Source: DATFFO01 sp963744905 | GTDB taxonomy: Bacteria; Actinomycetota; Acidimicrobiia; Spongiisociales; ZC4RG35 | Direction: 5' to 3' | Length of the DNA: 64,000 nt | NCBI GenBank assembly: GCA_963744905.1 | Contig: CAVUUV010000001.1 | Coordinates: forward strand, 52,359 to 116,358 | Shown: piece after piece, positions 26,298 through 34,634 of the stretch | Numbering within the stretch: position 1 is the stretch's first letter | Layout of the letters: each line of letters starts with the position of its first letter | Program-made: the position numbers and the translations under genes | Notes under the pieces: generated by a model | The model's input: only the letters and a program-made list of their open reading frames with translations | The model's database searches: none | Told to the model about the DNA's origin: nothing

Positions 26298-27419
26298 GCC
26301 CGCAACCTAGCCGGACCAAGGCGATGGGGGTCGACGCCGGCCTGGTCGAGTTGGGCCGGCAGTGGCTCACCCCTCACCTGGGCCGCCAGCAACGTGGCGG
26401 CGGCGGGCGCGGTCTGGATTCCGGTTCCTCCTTGACCCACCAGCCAGAAGAAACCGGGTGCAGAGGGCTCGGGGCCGATGACCATGGCCCGGTCGGGAGC
26501 GAAGGTCCGCAGCCCGGCCCATTGAGAGCGGACCGAGCGTATCTCCAGCGTGGTGGCCTCATTGATCCTTTCGATGGCCAGGGCAACGTCGGTCATCTCC
26601 GGACGTGCGTCGCAGGGCGGGGAGGGTGTCTCGTCGGCGGGGGAGCAGAGCAGCTGAGAGCCGTCGGGCTTGAAGTAGAAGTCATGGTCGACGTTCACCA
26701 CCATTGGCCAGTCCGACCAGGCCGGGTCGCCGGCCACCATGAAAGCGGTGCGTCGCATCGGGGTCAGGCCGACCGGCTCCACGCCGGCCAGCTCCGCCAC
26801 CTCGTCGCCCCATGCTCCGGCGGCGTCGACGATGGTCGTGGCAGTCAGTTCGTGAGGGCCGGCCTGCACCAGCCAGTCGATACCCCGTTCCTCCACCGAT
26901 GACACCGGCGCCGAGGTGAGGATTCTGCCGTCTCGGGCTCTCAGTCCTCGCACATATGCCTGATGGAGGGCGGCAACGTCGAGATCCATCGGATCGGGTT
27001 CCCACAACCCTCCGGCGAGACGCTCGTTCGATCAGCACCGGCACCCGCCGGCATGCCTCGGAGGGAGTCAGCTGGACTGGGTCACCCCCGGTACGGCGTC
27101 CCTCCTCTGCTATCTGGTCCAGCTCCCCGGCCTGGTCGGGACGGGCGATCCACATGGCGCCCCTGGGTCTCATCAGGGGTACGTCGGTCAGATCGGGGGG
27201 CGGAGAGGAGAGAAATGGGCGGCTGGCCAGGGTGAGAGGCCGGATGGCCTCAGCGCCGTAGTTCTCGAAGAAGAGTGCCGCCGAACGGCCCGTGCTGTGG
27301 TGGGCGAGGTTCTCTTCTGCCTCCACGAGGACGACCTTATGGGTGGAGGCGAGCTCGAACGCCGCCGACACACCGGCGATTCCTCCACCTATGACGGCGA
27401 CCTCGAACGGTTCGCTCAT
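26285..27419 (-). CDS. FAD-dependent amine/D-amino-acid oxidoreductase (DadA/DauA-like), one frameshift
   Basis: About 377 residues after correction. The N-terminal part starts with the FAD motif VIGGGIAGVSAAFEL and E in LVEAEENL; the C-terminal part ends with FWLVGQGGTGIQTAPA, typical of D-arginine dehydrogenase-like enzymes. The two halves are in different frames. The junction near 27022-27032 has one extra base; removing it joins RRVPVL with ERLAGGLWEPDPMDLDV. ATG 27419 overlaps the acyl-CoA dehydrogenase stop (ATGA). A sequence error is more likely than inactivation, since both halves are well conserved. Confidence 0.82.
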
Positions 27420-29041
27420 GGGGCGGGCACGGCCCGGCGCGCCAGATCGGGCACCGTTTCGGAGACGCTCTGGGTCCCGAATAGGGCACCCTGGTCGCCT
27501 GCCAGCCGTGCCGACAGAAACATGGAGGCCACGTCCTCATCGCCCCGGTCCATGAGCAAGGCCGCTTGCGAGGCGAGGGCCAGACGCTCGGTCAGGCGCC
27601 GGGCCTGAGCTTCGGCATCGATGGGCCGGGCCAGCGTATCCCAGGTCAGGTCGAGGTAGTCGTCGTAGACGGCGTCCTTGCCCCGATGCTGGTCGAGCTC
27701 TGCTCGCAGGGCCTCGACTGCGGCCGGTTCCTTGGTGGCAACCCGGATCACGTCGAGGGCGATCACGTTGCCGGATCCCTCCCAGATGGCGTTGAGTGGC
27801 GACTCGCGATACAGGCGCCCCAGCGGGAAGTCCTCCACGTAACCGTTGCCACCCAGGCATTCCATGGCCTCCCGGACCACGGGCGTGCACCGCTTGGTGA
27901 CCCAGTACTTGGCCACCGGGGTGAGGATCCTCTTGATGAGCGCCTCGGTCTCGTCCCCGTCGGCCCGGTCGAAGGATCCGGCCAGGCGGGTCATCAGCAC
28001 GGTGGCTGCTTCGACCTCCACCTCCAGGTCGGCCAGCACCATCTGCATGGCCGGTTTGTCGATCAGCAGGGAGCCGAATGCCGATCGCTGGGAGCAATGG
28101 TGGGCCGCCTGCATCACGGCCTGTCGCATGATCCCGGCCGCTCCCGACACGCAGTCGAGCCGGGTGCCGTTGACCATCTCGATGATGGTGCGAACCCCGC
28201 GCCCCTCCTCGCCCACGGGGTAGGCCAGGGCACTTTCGAACTCCAGTTCGGCCGAAGCGTTGGAACGGTTACCCACCTTGTCCTTGAGTCTCTGGATGTG
28301 GATGGCATTCACCGACCCATCGGGGGCGTGGCGGGGGAGGAAGAAGCAAGTCAGGCCTCCGGGGGCCTGGGCAAGGATGAGGAAGGCGTCGCACATGGGA
28401 GCCGAGGTGAACCATTTATGACCCGTGATGGTGTACCAACCCGACTCGGCGGGGCGGGCGACGGTGGTGTTGGCTCGAACGTCGGATCCCCCCTGCTTTT
28501 CGGTCATGCCCATCCCCATCAGGGCCCCGTCCTTCTGGTCCGACGGGAGAAATCGGGGGTCGTAGCGGTTGGAGGTGAGGCGGGGTTCCCATTCCGCGGC
28601 CAGGTCAGGGGCGTGACGGAGAGCAGGAACCACGGCCGCCGTCATCGAGATGGGGCATCCATGGCCGGCTTCCACCCCGGCCATGATCATCATCTGGGCT
28701 GATCGGGCCACGAATCCGCCCTCCTCGCTGATCCAGGGGAGGGAATGGACCCGATGGGAGACGGAAAGCTCCATCAGGGCATGCCAGGCAGGGTGGAACT
28801 CGACCTGATCCACCCGGTGACCGGCCGGGTCGTGGGTGACGAGACGGGGTGTGTAACGATTGGCATCGTCCCCCCACCTGTAGGCTCGGGCCGAGCCGAC
28901 GTTGCGGCCGTAGCCCGACAGGAGTTGATCGTGTGCGGCCCCACCTTCGATCTCGACGAACTGGCTCAAGACGGGATCGATGGTGTATAGGTTGATGTCC
29001 TCGAGCGGCTCGGGTTGATTGAACACTGAGTGGGTCGCCAT
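27416..29041 (-). CDS. AidB-like acyl-CoA dehydrogenase
   Basis: A 541-residue flavoprotein whose length and segments fit the AidB branch: MGMTEKQGGSDVRANTT (substrate/FAD region), the catalytic-domain motif ECLGGNGYVEDFPLGRLYRE, and the extended N-terminus HSVFNQPEPLEDINLYTIDP. E. coli AidB is part of the alkylation response and binds DNA; that role here is not shown. ATG 29041 is 19 bp from the divergent aat start. First gene of a three-gene operon. Confidence 0.92.
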   Translation of the reverse strand: MATHSVFNQPEPLEDINLYTIDPVLSQFVEIEGGAAHDQLLSGYGRNVGSARAYRWGDDANRYTPRLVTHDPAGHRVDQVEFHPAWHALMELSVSHRVHSLPWISEEGGFVARSAQMMIMAGVEAGHGCPISMTAAVVPALRHAPDLAAEWEPRLTSNRYDPRFLPSDQKDGALMGMGMTEKQGGSDVRANTTVARPAESGWYTITGHKWFTSAPMCDAFLILAQAPGGLTCFFLPRHAPDGSVNAIHIQRLKDKVGNRSNASAELEFESALAYPVGEEGRGVRTIIEMVNGTRLDCVSGAAGIMRQAVMQAAHHCSQRSAFGSLLIDKPAMQMVLADLEVEVEAATVLMTRLAGSFDRADGDETEALIKRILTPVAKYWVTKRCTPVVREAMECLGGNGYVEDFPLGRLYRESPLNAIWEGSGNVIALDVIRVATKEPAAVEALRAELDQHRGKDAVYDDYLDLTWDTLARPIDAEAQARRLTERLALASQAALLMDRGDEDVASMFLSARLAGDQGALFGTQSVSETVPDLARRAVPAP

Positions 29042-29060
29042 AGGATCAGAGTAGGTTCAG

Positions 29061-29762
29061 ATGGTGGCGCCTATAAACCCCCCGACCAGCCGGATCCGGT
29101 TCCCATCGCCGGACACCTGGGTGGACGACGACCTGGTGGGGGTGGGAGGGGATCTCGAGCCGGGGACGATTCTCGAGGCGTACCGGTCGGGCCTGTTCCC
29201 CATGCCACTGGAGGACGGCATGCTGGGGTGGTGGTCACCCCTGGAGAGAGCCATCCTGCCTTTCAGCAAGCTCAAGATCAGCCGCTCCCTGAGCCGATCC
29301 TGCCGCAAGTTCCGGGTGTCGGTCGATGCCGACGCCTCGGGAGTGATCGCCGGATGCGCCGACCCGGACCGCCCGGGCGGGTGGATCACCGACGAGATGG
29401 CCGAGGCCTATCTCGCCCTCCACCGGCTGGGCTGGGTGCATTCTTTCGAAGTGTGGGACTCGGACGCCGAGTTGGTGGGCGGTCTGTATGGGGTGGCGAT
29501 CGGGGGACTCTTCTGCGGAGAGTCGATGTTCTACCGGGTCACCGACGCCTCCAAGGTGGCGCTGGTCCATCTGGTCAGCGTGCTGGCCGAAGGTGGAGGG
29601 CTGATGCTCGACGTGCAATGGCAGACCGATCACCTGGCCTCGTTGGGGGCACAGGTCATCGGGCGCGCTGCATATCTGGATCGGCTTCCGAGCGCGTTGT
29701 CCGGCCCTGATCCGTTCGAGGGGCTCGACCTGGACGGGCCTTCGGTCATCGAGTTCGCCTAG
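29061..29762 (+). CDS. aat: Leucyl/phenylalanyl-tRNA-protein transferase
   Basis: A 233-residue GNAT-like enzyme that adds Leu or Phe to N-terminal Arg/Lys, feeding the ClpS/ClpAP N-degron route. Characteristic parts: EAYRSGLFPMP, GWWSP, GWVHSFEVWD, LVGGLYGVAIGGLFCGESMF and DVQW. ATG 29061. Its stop lies 27 bp before the proposed ATA start of the stress protein, in the same frame. Confidence 0.93.
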   Translation: MVAPINPPTSRIRFPSPDTWVDDDLVGVGGDLEPGTILEAYRSGLFPMPLEDGMLGWWSPLERAILPFSKLKISRSLSRSCRKFRVSVDADASGVIAGCADPDRPGGWITDEMAEAYLALHRLGWVHSFEVWDSDAELVGGLYGVAIGGLFCGESMFYRVTDASKVALVHLVSVLAEGGGLMLDVQWQTDHLASLGAQVIGRAAYLDRLPSALSGPDPFEGLDLDGPSVIEFA

Positions 29763-29789
29763 AGTTCTCCCCGCCGTGGAGGGTTTGTC

Positions 29790-30644
29790 ATAGATAGCGT
29801 CGTCGCCGGTTTCGACCTGACCTCCGTGGGCAGGCGGGTGGTCGACCGGGCACGGATCGTGGCGGAGGCGGGGAACTCGGCCATCGAGCTGGTCCACGTC
29901 CTCGAATCCCTCCAGGACGCCATGATTCCCGATTCATTGACCAACCTGGTCGACGACCACCGGCACCGGGTTGCCAAAGAGGTCGAGGAGTGGGTGCGGG
30001 GTCGCACCGACCAACCCGTGTCGATGGAGGTAGTGCGGGGATCGGCGAGCTGGGAACTGGTGCGGCGCTCCAAGCAAGCCGACCTGACCGTGGTGGGAAG
30101 CTCGTCGGTGGACGCCGGTCGGACCGGTCCGGTGGCTACGGCCGTGGCGAGGATGGCCGCCGACGACGTGCTCATCGTCCGTCGCCAACCCCGGGTGCCG
30201 TATCGCAAGATCGTGGCGGCGGTTGACTTCTCGGAGGCGTCGAAGTCGGCGGTGGGCGCTGCCTTACGGCGCTTCCCCGGGGCCGATGTGACGGCGATGT
30301 TCGCCCTTCCGTCCCGGTTCGACTCCCTGTTGAGTGAGGCGGGTTTGTTCGAGGAAGAGATCTCGGCGTCCAGGTCTGAGCGGCTGGAACGGGCCGAAAT
30401 GCGCATGGAGGCCTTCGTGGAGAACTGGCCGGGCCGGGTTCGGCCCCTGGTCGTGGACGGCCCGCCCCAGGAGACGATCGACGAGATGGTGCGGCGCCGG
30501 GGAGCAGACCTGGTGTCGGTGGCCAGCCGGGGCGCCGGCGCCACCCGCATGGTTCTGCTGGGCTCGGTGGCCGAGGCGGTCACCGACGAGGTCCCCTGTG
30601 ACGTCTTCGTGGCCCGGGTCCCGGCTCCGTTCCGTCGTCCCTAG
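29790..30644 (+). CDS. Tandem universal stress protein (UspA), apparently starting with ATA
   Basis: A 284-residue protein of two Usp domains. The first begins DSVVAGFDLTSVG; the second begins YRKIVAAVDFSEASKSA and ends with the nucleotide-binding GxxG-type segment RGAGATRMVLLGSVAEAV. The first beta strand with its conserved Asp is only included if translation starts at ATA 29790, with GGAGGG six bases upstream. The next usable start, GTG 29826, would remove that strand. No ATG, GTG or TTG lies in frame between the aat stop and 29826. Stress role inferred from the family. Confidence 0.87.
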   Translation: MDSVVAGFDLTSVGRRVVDRARIVAEAGNSAIELVHVLESLQDAMIPDSLTNLVDDHRHRVAKEVEEWVRGRTDQPVSMEVVRGSASWELVRRSKQADLTVVGSSSVDAGRTGPVATAVARMAADDVLIVRRQPRVPYRKIVAAVDFSEASKSAVGAALRRFPGADVTAMFALPSRFDSLLSEAGLFEEEISASRSERLERAEMRMEAFVENWPGRVRPLVVDGPPQETIDEMVRRRGADLVSVASRGAGATRMVLLGSVAEAVTDEVPCDVFVARVPAPFRRP

Positions 30645-30667
30645 GACGTTATCCTCATCCTCTCTGC

Positions 30668-30745
30668 GGGCCCGTAGCTCAATTCGGTCAGAGCAGCGGA
30701 CTCATAATCCGTTGGTTGCAGGTTCAAGTCCTGCCGGGCCCACCA
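30668..30745 (+). tRNA. tRNA with CAT anticodon (tRNA-Ile2 or elongator tRNA-Met)
   Basis: A full cloverleaf: acceptor GGGCCCG/CGGGCCC, D-stem GCTC/GAGC, anticodon stem GCGGA/TCCGT with loop CTCATAA, T-stem GCAGG/CCTGC with TTCAAGT, discriminator A and encoded CCA. The CAT anticodon fits either elongator Met or the isoleucine tRNA modified by TilS. The overall sequence looks closer to Ile2 genes, but I cannot decide. An integrase gene follows 147 bp downstream, so the 3' end is the likely attachment site. Confidence 0.95.
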
Positions 30746-30892
30746 GACACTACCAGGAAATACATCCAAGAATGGGTTGTGACCTGGTAAAATGCCTCTC
30801 CATGTAGTCTTTCGTCGTTTCGCGGTGTTTCGCGTACTTTTGCTACATTTCGCATCCTCGCTTGCAACAGGGCTGCAACAAAGGGAGTCCGA

Positions 30893-32020
30893 ATGGGAAG
30901 CATCCAACGCATCGACCGACCGAAACCGTGGCTTGCTCGCTACACCGGTCCCGATGGCCGTCAGCACTCAAAGAGTTTTGGCCGGAAGATCGACGCTGAG
31001 AAGTGGCTCGCCCTCGAGGAGTCGAAGTCGATCAAGGGCGACTGGGTAGACCCGAGCGCAGGCAAGCTCACGTACAGCGAGTGGTCCGAAGAGTGGCTGA
31101 GCGGTCTCCACTCGATCAAGCCGAAGACGCTCTCCGGCTATGAATCCCTGCTCAGGTCACGGGTCGTGCCCGCCTTCGGTGATACCGAGCTCCGACAGAT
31201 CTCGACTCCTTCGGTGCGTTCATGGGTCGCAGGCATGGTCGATGAAGGTCTCTCGGCGGCACGGGTGCGACAAGCGCTCCAGGTGCTCCACGCCAGCCTC
31301 GCAGTCGCCGTCGATGATGGGTTGATCGTTCGCAATCCGACCGACCGGGTGAAACCTCCACGGGTCGAGAAGCGAAGGCAGCTGTTCCTCAACGCCGACC
31401 AGCTCGACGCGCTCGCCGAGGCAGCTGGCTTGCAACAAACCGGCATGGATGCTCTCGTCCGCTTGCTCGGCTACAGCGGCCTCCGCTGGGGAGAGGTGGT
31501 CGCCCTCGACTGGGAGAACGTGGACACGGCCCGACGTCGGATCCATGTGAAGGCTGCAGCGACCGAGATCAGCGGCCGTCTCGAGTGGGGGACACCCAAG
31601 ACTCACGAGGTGCGGACGGTCATCGTCCCTGGCTTTGTCATCGACGACCTGGGCCCCCCGGGCGACGGGCTCGTCTTCACCGCACCCAAGGGCGGGCCGC
31701 TTCGACACTCCAACTTCACCCGCGACGTCTGGGCGCCGGCATGCGAAGTGTCCGGGATGCCCGAGGGGCTGCTGATCCACGACCTCAGAGACACCGCAGC
31801 GTCCCTAGCGATCTCCGCAGGCGCCTCGATCAAAGCCGTACAGCGGATGCTCGGCCATGCCTCCGCCGCGATGACCCTCGACACCTACGGTTCGCTGTTC
31901 ACCGAAGATCTCGAAGATCTTGCCGACCGATGGAGGCTCGATACGGGCCAGGTCGAGATCGGGACAACGTTAACCGCCTCCCTCGATGAGCCGGGGCAAA
32001 GCGCTCGAAGCCTTGCGTGA
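30893..32020 (+). CDS. Tyrosine recombinase (site-specific integrase)
   Basis: A 375-residue phage/ICE-type integrase: an N-terminal arm-binding domain (RYTGPDGRQHSKSFG), a SAM-like core-binding domain and the catalytic domain with Arg in GYSGLRWGEV, HDLRDTAASL (His and second Arg), His in MLGHASAAMT and the nucleophile Tyr in LDTYGSLF. All catalytic residues are present, so it may be functional. GGGAG lies five bases before ATG 30893. It sits just downstream of a tRNA, its probable integration site. Confidence 0.93.
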   Translation: MGSIQRIDRPKPWLARYTGPDGRQHSKSFGRKIDAEKWLALEESKSIKGDWVDPSAGKLTYSEWSEEWLSGLHSIKPKTLSGYESLLRSRVVPAFGDTELRQISTPSVRSWVAGMVDEGLSAARVRQALQVLHASLAVAVDDGLIVRNPTDRVKPPRVEKRRQLFLNADQLDALAEAAGLQQTGMDALVRLLGYSGLRWGEVVALDWENVDTARRRIHVKAAATEISGRLEWGTPKTHEVRTVIVPGFVIDDLGPPGDGLVFTAPKGGPLRHSNFTRDVWAPACEVSGMPEGLLIHDLRDTAASLAISAGASIKAVQRMLGHASAAMTLDTYGSLFTEDLEDLADRWRLDTGQVEIGTTLTASLDEPGQSARSLA

Positions 32021-32285
32021 GTTAGCGCAGGCTCGGACCGAGCTGGAGTCACTGTTGCGCGAGCACATAGCGCAAGCCCGAAGTCAGGGAGCCACGTGGG
32101 AGGAGATTGGCGAGAGCCTTGGGATACCCCGGCCGGCCGCGCGGGAGTTCTACACGTGTGATGTCCGTCAGATTCTCGATCAGGCTGCGGCAGCTGGAGA
32201 AGAGCTGAGCGAGGAAGAGGCCCTCCGCAGGGCCACAGAGGAAGTCACCCAGACGCGCCGGCGATGGCGGCGCGACCAGCCCTGA
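31986..32285 (+). CDS. Small helix-turn-helix protein of unknown function
   Basis: A 99-residue, charged, largely helical protein. The segment ATWEEIGESLGIPRPAAREF looks like a sigma-region-4-like or MarR-like helix-turn-helix, suggesting DNA binding. ATG 31986 overlaps the integrase gene by 35 bp in another frame, so the two are probably cotranscribed. It could control integrase expression or excision, but that is inference from position. Confidence 0.65.
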   Translation: MSRGKALEALRELAQARTELESLLREHIAQARSQGATWEEIGESLGIPRPAAREFYTCDVRQILDQAAAAGEELSEEEALRRATEEVTQTRRRWRRDQP

Positions 32286-32308
32286 GTCGAGCGGGTGCTG
32301 CAAGGCGC

Positions 32309-32333
32309 GAATGTCATAGTTAGTATGACATTC
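32309..32333. promoter_or_regulatory. Perfect inverted repeat: probable AbiEi operator
   Basis: GAATGTCATA and TATGACATTC are perfect 10-bp inverted arms around a 5-bp spacer (GTTAG), ending directly before ATG 32334 of the antitoxin gene. AbiEi proteins are known to bind inverted repeats in their own promoter and repress the operon. Confidence 0.75.
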
Positions 32334-32895
32334 ATGCCAGAGAAGTGGGTCCTCGATCGTCTTTACCCGCTTGCGGAAGCCCAGCTCGGCTATTTCACCA
32401 CTCACCAGGCCGAGGAGATCGGCGTCGACCGCCGCTACCTCACGCACCATCTTCGCTCCGGCAACTTCGAGCGGGTCGACCGAGGGATCTACCGTCTCCG
32501 TCACTACCCGAGCAATCGCTTCGAGGATTGATGACGGCCATCCTCTGGGTCGGTGAAGGATCGGCGGCATCTCACGACACGGCTCTCGCGATCTATGGGT
32601 TGGCGGACGCAATGCCATCTGTCATACAGTAACGGTTGATCCCGCTTTCGAGGCGAGCGGCCCGGTGTGGTCGTTCACAAGGCGAAGCTTCCGAATGAGG
32701 ACGTGGCGAATCGCGAAGGAATCCCTGTGACGACCCCCCTACGCACCTTGGCGGATCTCGCAATGGATCCTCGTGGTCGAAGCCACCGCGTCTGAGGCCC
32801 TCGATCGAGGACTCGTGAGGGAAGCACAACTCCGAGATCTGGCGTCTGCCCGCCCAAAGTTGGCAGGATCGATTGAAAGTCTCCTGAACCGATGA
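32334..32895 (+). pseudogene. Decayed AbiEi-type antitoxin gene
   Basis: The translation begins like type IV AbiEi antitoxins: a winged-helix domain (LGYFTTHQAEEIGVDRRYL, then RVDRGIYRLRHYP). Similarity then continues through four frame changes: near 32530 (to LMTAILWVGEGSAASHDTALA), near 32628 (VTVDPAFE), near 32665 (VVVHKAKLPNEDV and IPVTTPLRTLADLA) and near 32793 (EALDRGLVREAQLRDLASA). The last frame stops at 32895, overlapping the toxin ATG (ATGA). With four lesions in 560 bp this is decay rather than a single error. Confidence 0.85.
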
Positions 32896-33794
32896 CGGGC
32901 CGTTTTGTTGACGAGCATGCCTTCCGCACCTCGTTGGAGCAGAGGCTTCTGAACCGGGCCCGAGAGTCCGGTCGTCCCCTGGACCGGCTTCGCAAAGAGG
33001 TAGCCCATCAACGACTTCTCGGGCGCTTGTCCGAGGCGGCTCCGGACACTTGGGCCTTGAAAGGCGGACTCGCTCTGCTTGCACGTTTGGGAGATCGAGC
33101 ACGAGCAACCGCAGATGCCGATGCCAACTGGCGATCAAATGCCGAAGACCTAGAGAACACACTCGATCGAGTATCCGAGATCGATCTTGGCGACGGGTTC
33201 TCGTTCGAGATTGGTCGGCCGCGCCCTTGGGAAGGAGAGGTAGAAGCCGCGCTCAGATTCCCTGTTGTGGCTGTTCTCGATGGCCGCGAGTTCGAAAGGA
33301 TTCACCTGGACATCAACCTCCTTCCGACGGATCGGCACACGACAGAGGAGATTCGCCTTCGCGATGTTCTGGACTTCGCGGGTATCCCCGCTCCGGTTGT
33401 CCCTGTCATCCCAATCGGTCAACAACTGGCGGAGAAGCTCCATGCATTCATCCGGTCTTATGGCAATGGCTCCAGCCGGCCTAGGGACCTTTACGACATG
33501 TTGGTGGTCCCCGAACAGCTCCCGGTCCCCACAGCGCGCTCGCTCTCGGAGATCTGCTCGGAGACCTTCGCGCTCCGGGACACCAATTGGCCCCCCGAAC
33601 TCCCCGACCCGCCCCAAGACTGGGTCGAGGCGTGGGCGGGTTTTGTCGACGTCAACGGAATCCCCTGGACAAGTCTGGAGAAGGCGGGTGGTGCACTGCA
33701 CGCCTTCTGGGAGCACCTCTTGTTCGTAGAGATCACGGAAGCAAACTGGGATCCGGATGCCTGGCGGTGGGACCCGGTGACACCCAAAGCCTGA
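32892..33794 (+). CDS. AbiEii/AbiGii-type nucleotidyltransferase toxin
   Basis: An intact 300-residue protein of the DUF1814/AbiEii family. The nucleotidyltransferase core motif KGGLALLARL is followed by TADADANW (the metal-binding Asp pair), and later by FERIHLDINLL and the family's KLHAFIRSYGNGSSRPRDLYDM (read in parts). Such toxins act as GTP-dependent or CTP-type nucleotidyltransferases in phage defence and plasmid stabilisation. The overlapping antitoxin gene is broken, so the toxin is either silent, weak or the antidote is elsewhere. Confidence 0.87.
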   Translation: MTGRFVDEHAFRTSLEQRLLNRARESGRPLDRLRKEVAHQRLLGRLSEAAPDTWALKGGLALLARLGDRARATADADANWRSNAEDLENTLDRVSEIDLGDGFSFEIGRPRPWEGEVEAALRFPVVAVLDGREFERIHLDINLLPTDRHTTEEIRLRDVLDFAGIPAPVVPVIPIGQQLAEKLHAFIRSYGNGSSRPRDLYDMLVVPEQLPVPTARSLSEICSETFALRDTNWPPELPDPPQDWVEAWAGFVDVNGIPWTSLEKAGGALHAFWEHLLFVEITEANWDPDAWRWDPVTPKA

Positions 33795-34068
33795 TCCGAC
33801 GTGACGCCCGGTGTCGAGGTGTCATCGCCTGCACTTGAAGTCCGGAGCTGCAGGGTCGAACGGCGCTGTCAAGACCGTCGGACGCCCTTAGGTCAGGTCG
33901 GCTTCACGAGAGTCTCCTAAGAAATCCGACAGTCTCCTAAGAAACTTGTCGCGTTTCGGTCTCCAGCTTGCCCCATATAGGGGTGGAGATGATCAAAGAG
34001 AGCAGACGGGTGCACTGTTCCAGATGCCAGCCGTTGGTGAGACGGTTGGTGAGATGGGGGAGCGGGCG
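33795..34068. other. Non-coding stretch with a 14-bp direct repeat
   Basis: No credible gene was found. AGTCTCCTAAGAAA occurs at 33911-33924 and again at 33931-33944 (20-bp spacing), directly before the relaxase remnant. It may be a binding site such as an iteron or a leftover of a promoter or transfer region. Confidence 0.5.
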
Positions 34069-34240
34069 GTGACGGTCCGAGTGATCACGCTGAAGGGTGT
34101 TGACGCCGGTCGGTATTACACGGAACGACTTCCGTCTTACTACTTGGAGAGTGGGGAGGCTCCGGGTGTCTGGTGGGGTGGCGGCGCTGACCGTCTGGCG
34201 CTCTCCGGCCAACTGGAACCCGATCAGTTTCTGGGGAGAA
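34069..34240 (+). pseudogene. N-terminal fragment of a MobF (TrwC-type) relaxase gene
   Basis: GTG 34069 opens a frame whose first about 55 residues match the start of actinobacterial TrwC/MobF relaxases (VRVITLKGVDAGRYYTERL, then SYYLESGEAPGVWWG and ADRLALSGQLEPDQFL). The segment YY is the position of the catalytic tyrosine pair region in such proteins. After about 34236 the match stops, and the DNA runs into the DUF1059 gene on the other strand. The rest of the relaxase is gone, so the element can no longer mobilise itself. Confidence 0.72.
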
Positions 34241-34310
34241 GCGCTTCTGCCTCCCGGCGATCGGTTACCAGCAGCCGACCACGACATCGAGACGGAACGC
34301 CCCAAGAACT

Positions 34311-34490
34311 TCAGCGCATCAGGGCGATGGCGTTCTGGTTGATCTTCGTGATCAGGTCGTCGTCTATGGAGTCCACGCCGTGGCCCTCGCGGAGATGTGT
34401 GATCGCCTTCTCCCTCACGGCTTCGGGAGTGTCGCCGCGCTCCTTGTGGGTGCAACCTGGAATGATGCGGTCACAAACGAACTCATACAT
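34311..34490 (-). CDS. Small DUF1059-family protein
   Basis: A 59-residue protein beginning MYEFVCDRIIPGCTHKERGD and ending with an amphipathic helix. The DUF1059 pattern is clear: Cys in the first strand, IPGC, then a helix with HLREGHG. ATG 34490 has AAGGGA eight bases upstream. Function unknown. It marks the return to chromosomal genes beyond the integrated element. Confidence 0.75.
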   Translation of the reverse strand: MYEFVCDRIIPGCTHKERGDTPEAVREKAITHLREGHGVDSIDDDLITKINQNAIALMR

Positions 34491-34634
34491 GGGTCGATCC
34501 CTTCACTGGCCCAAAGTATTGGCGGGGCATCCTACCGTCACTTTCCGAGCGGTGACCTGCGAAACGCCGGAAGATCGTCTTGGCCATTTTCCGGGCTCGG
34601 CCGCGATCCATCCCGGCGGGACAATGGGCCCGCC

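Larger units (their letters stand above)
30746..34300. mobile_element. Degenerate tRNA-integrated element (integrase, HTH, AbiE, MobF remnant)
   Basis: Starting at the 3' end of the CAT tRNA are a tyrosine integrase, a small HTH gene, a decayed AbiEi antitoxin gene, an intact AbiEii toxin gene and the first about 55 codons of a MobF relaxase. All are on the plus strand, and base composition is less G+C-rich in places. The right end is uncertain; no second copy of the tRNA 3' end is visible between 33,800 and 35,100, so the element seems truncated. Confidence 0.7.

Noticed and set aside
27109..27122. CTCTGCTATCTGGT, identical to part of xyl repeat A
   Set aside because: It lies inside the FAD oxidoreductase coding region, is single and not near a promoter; probably coincidence.
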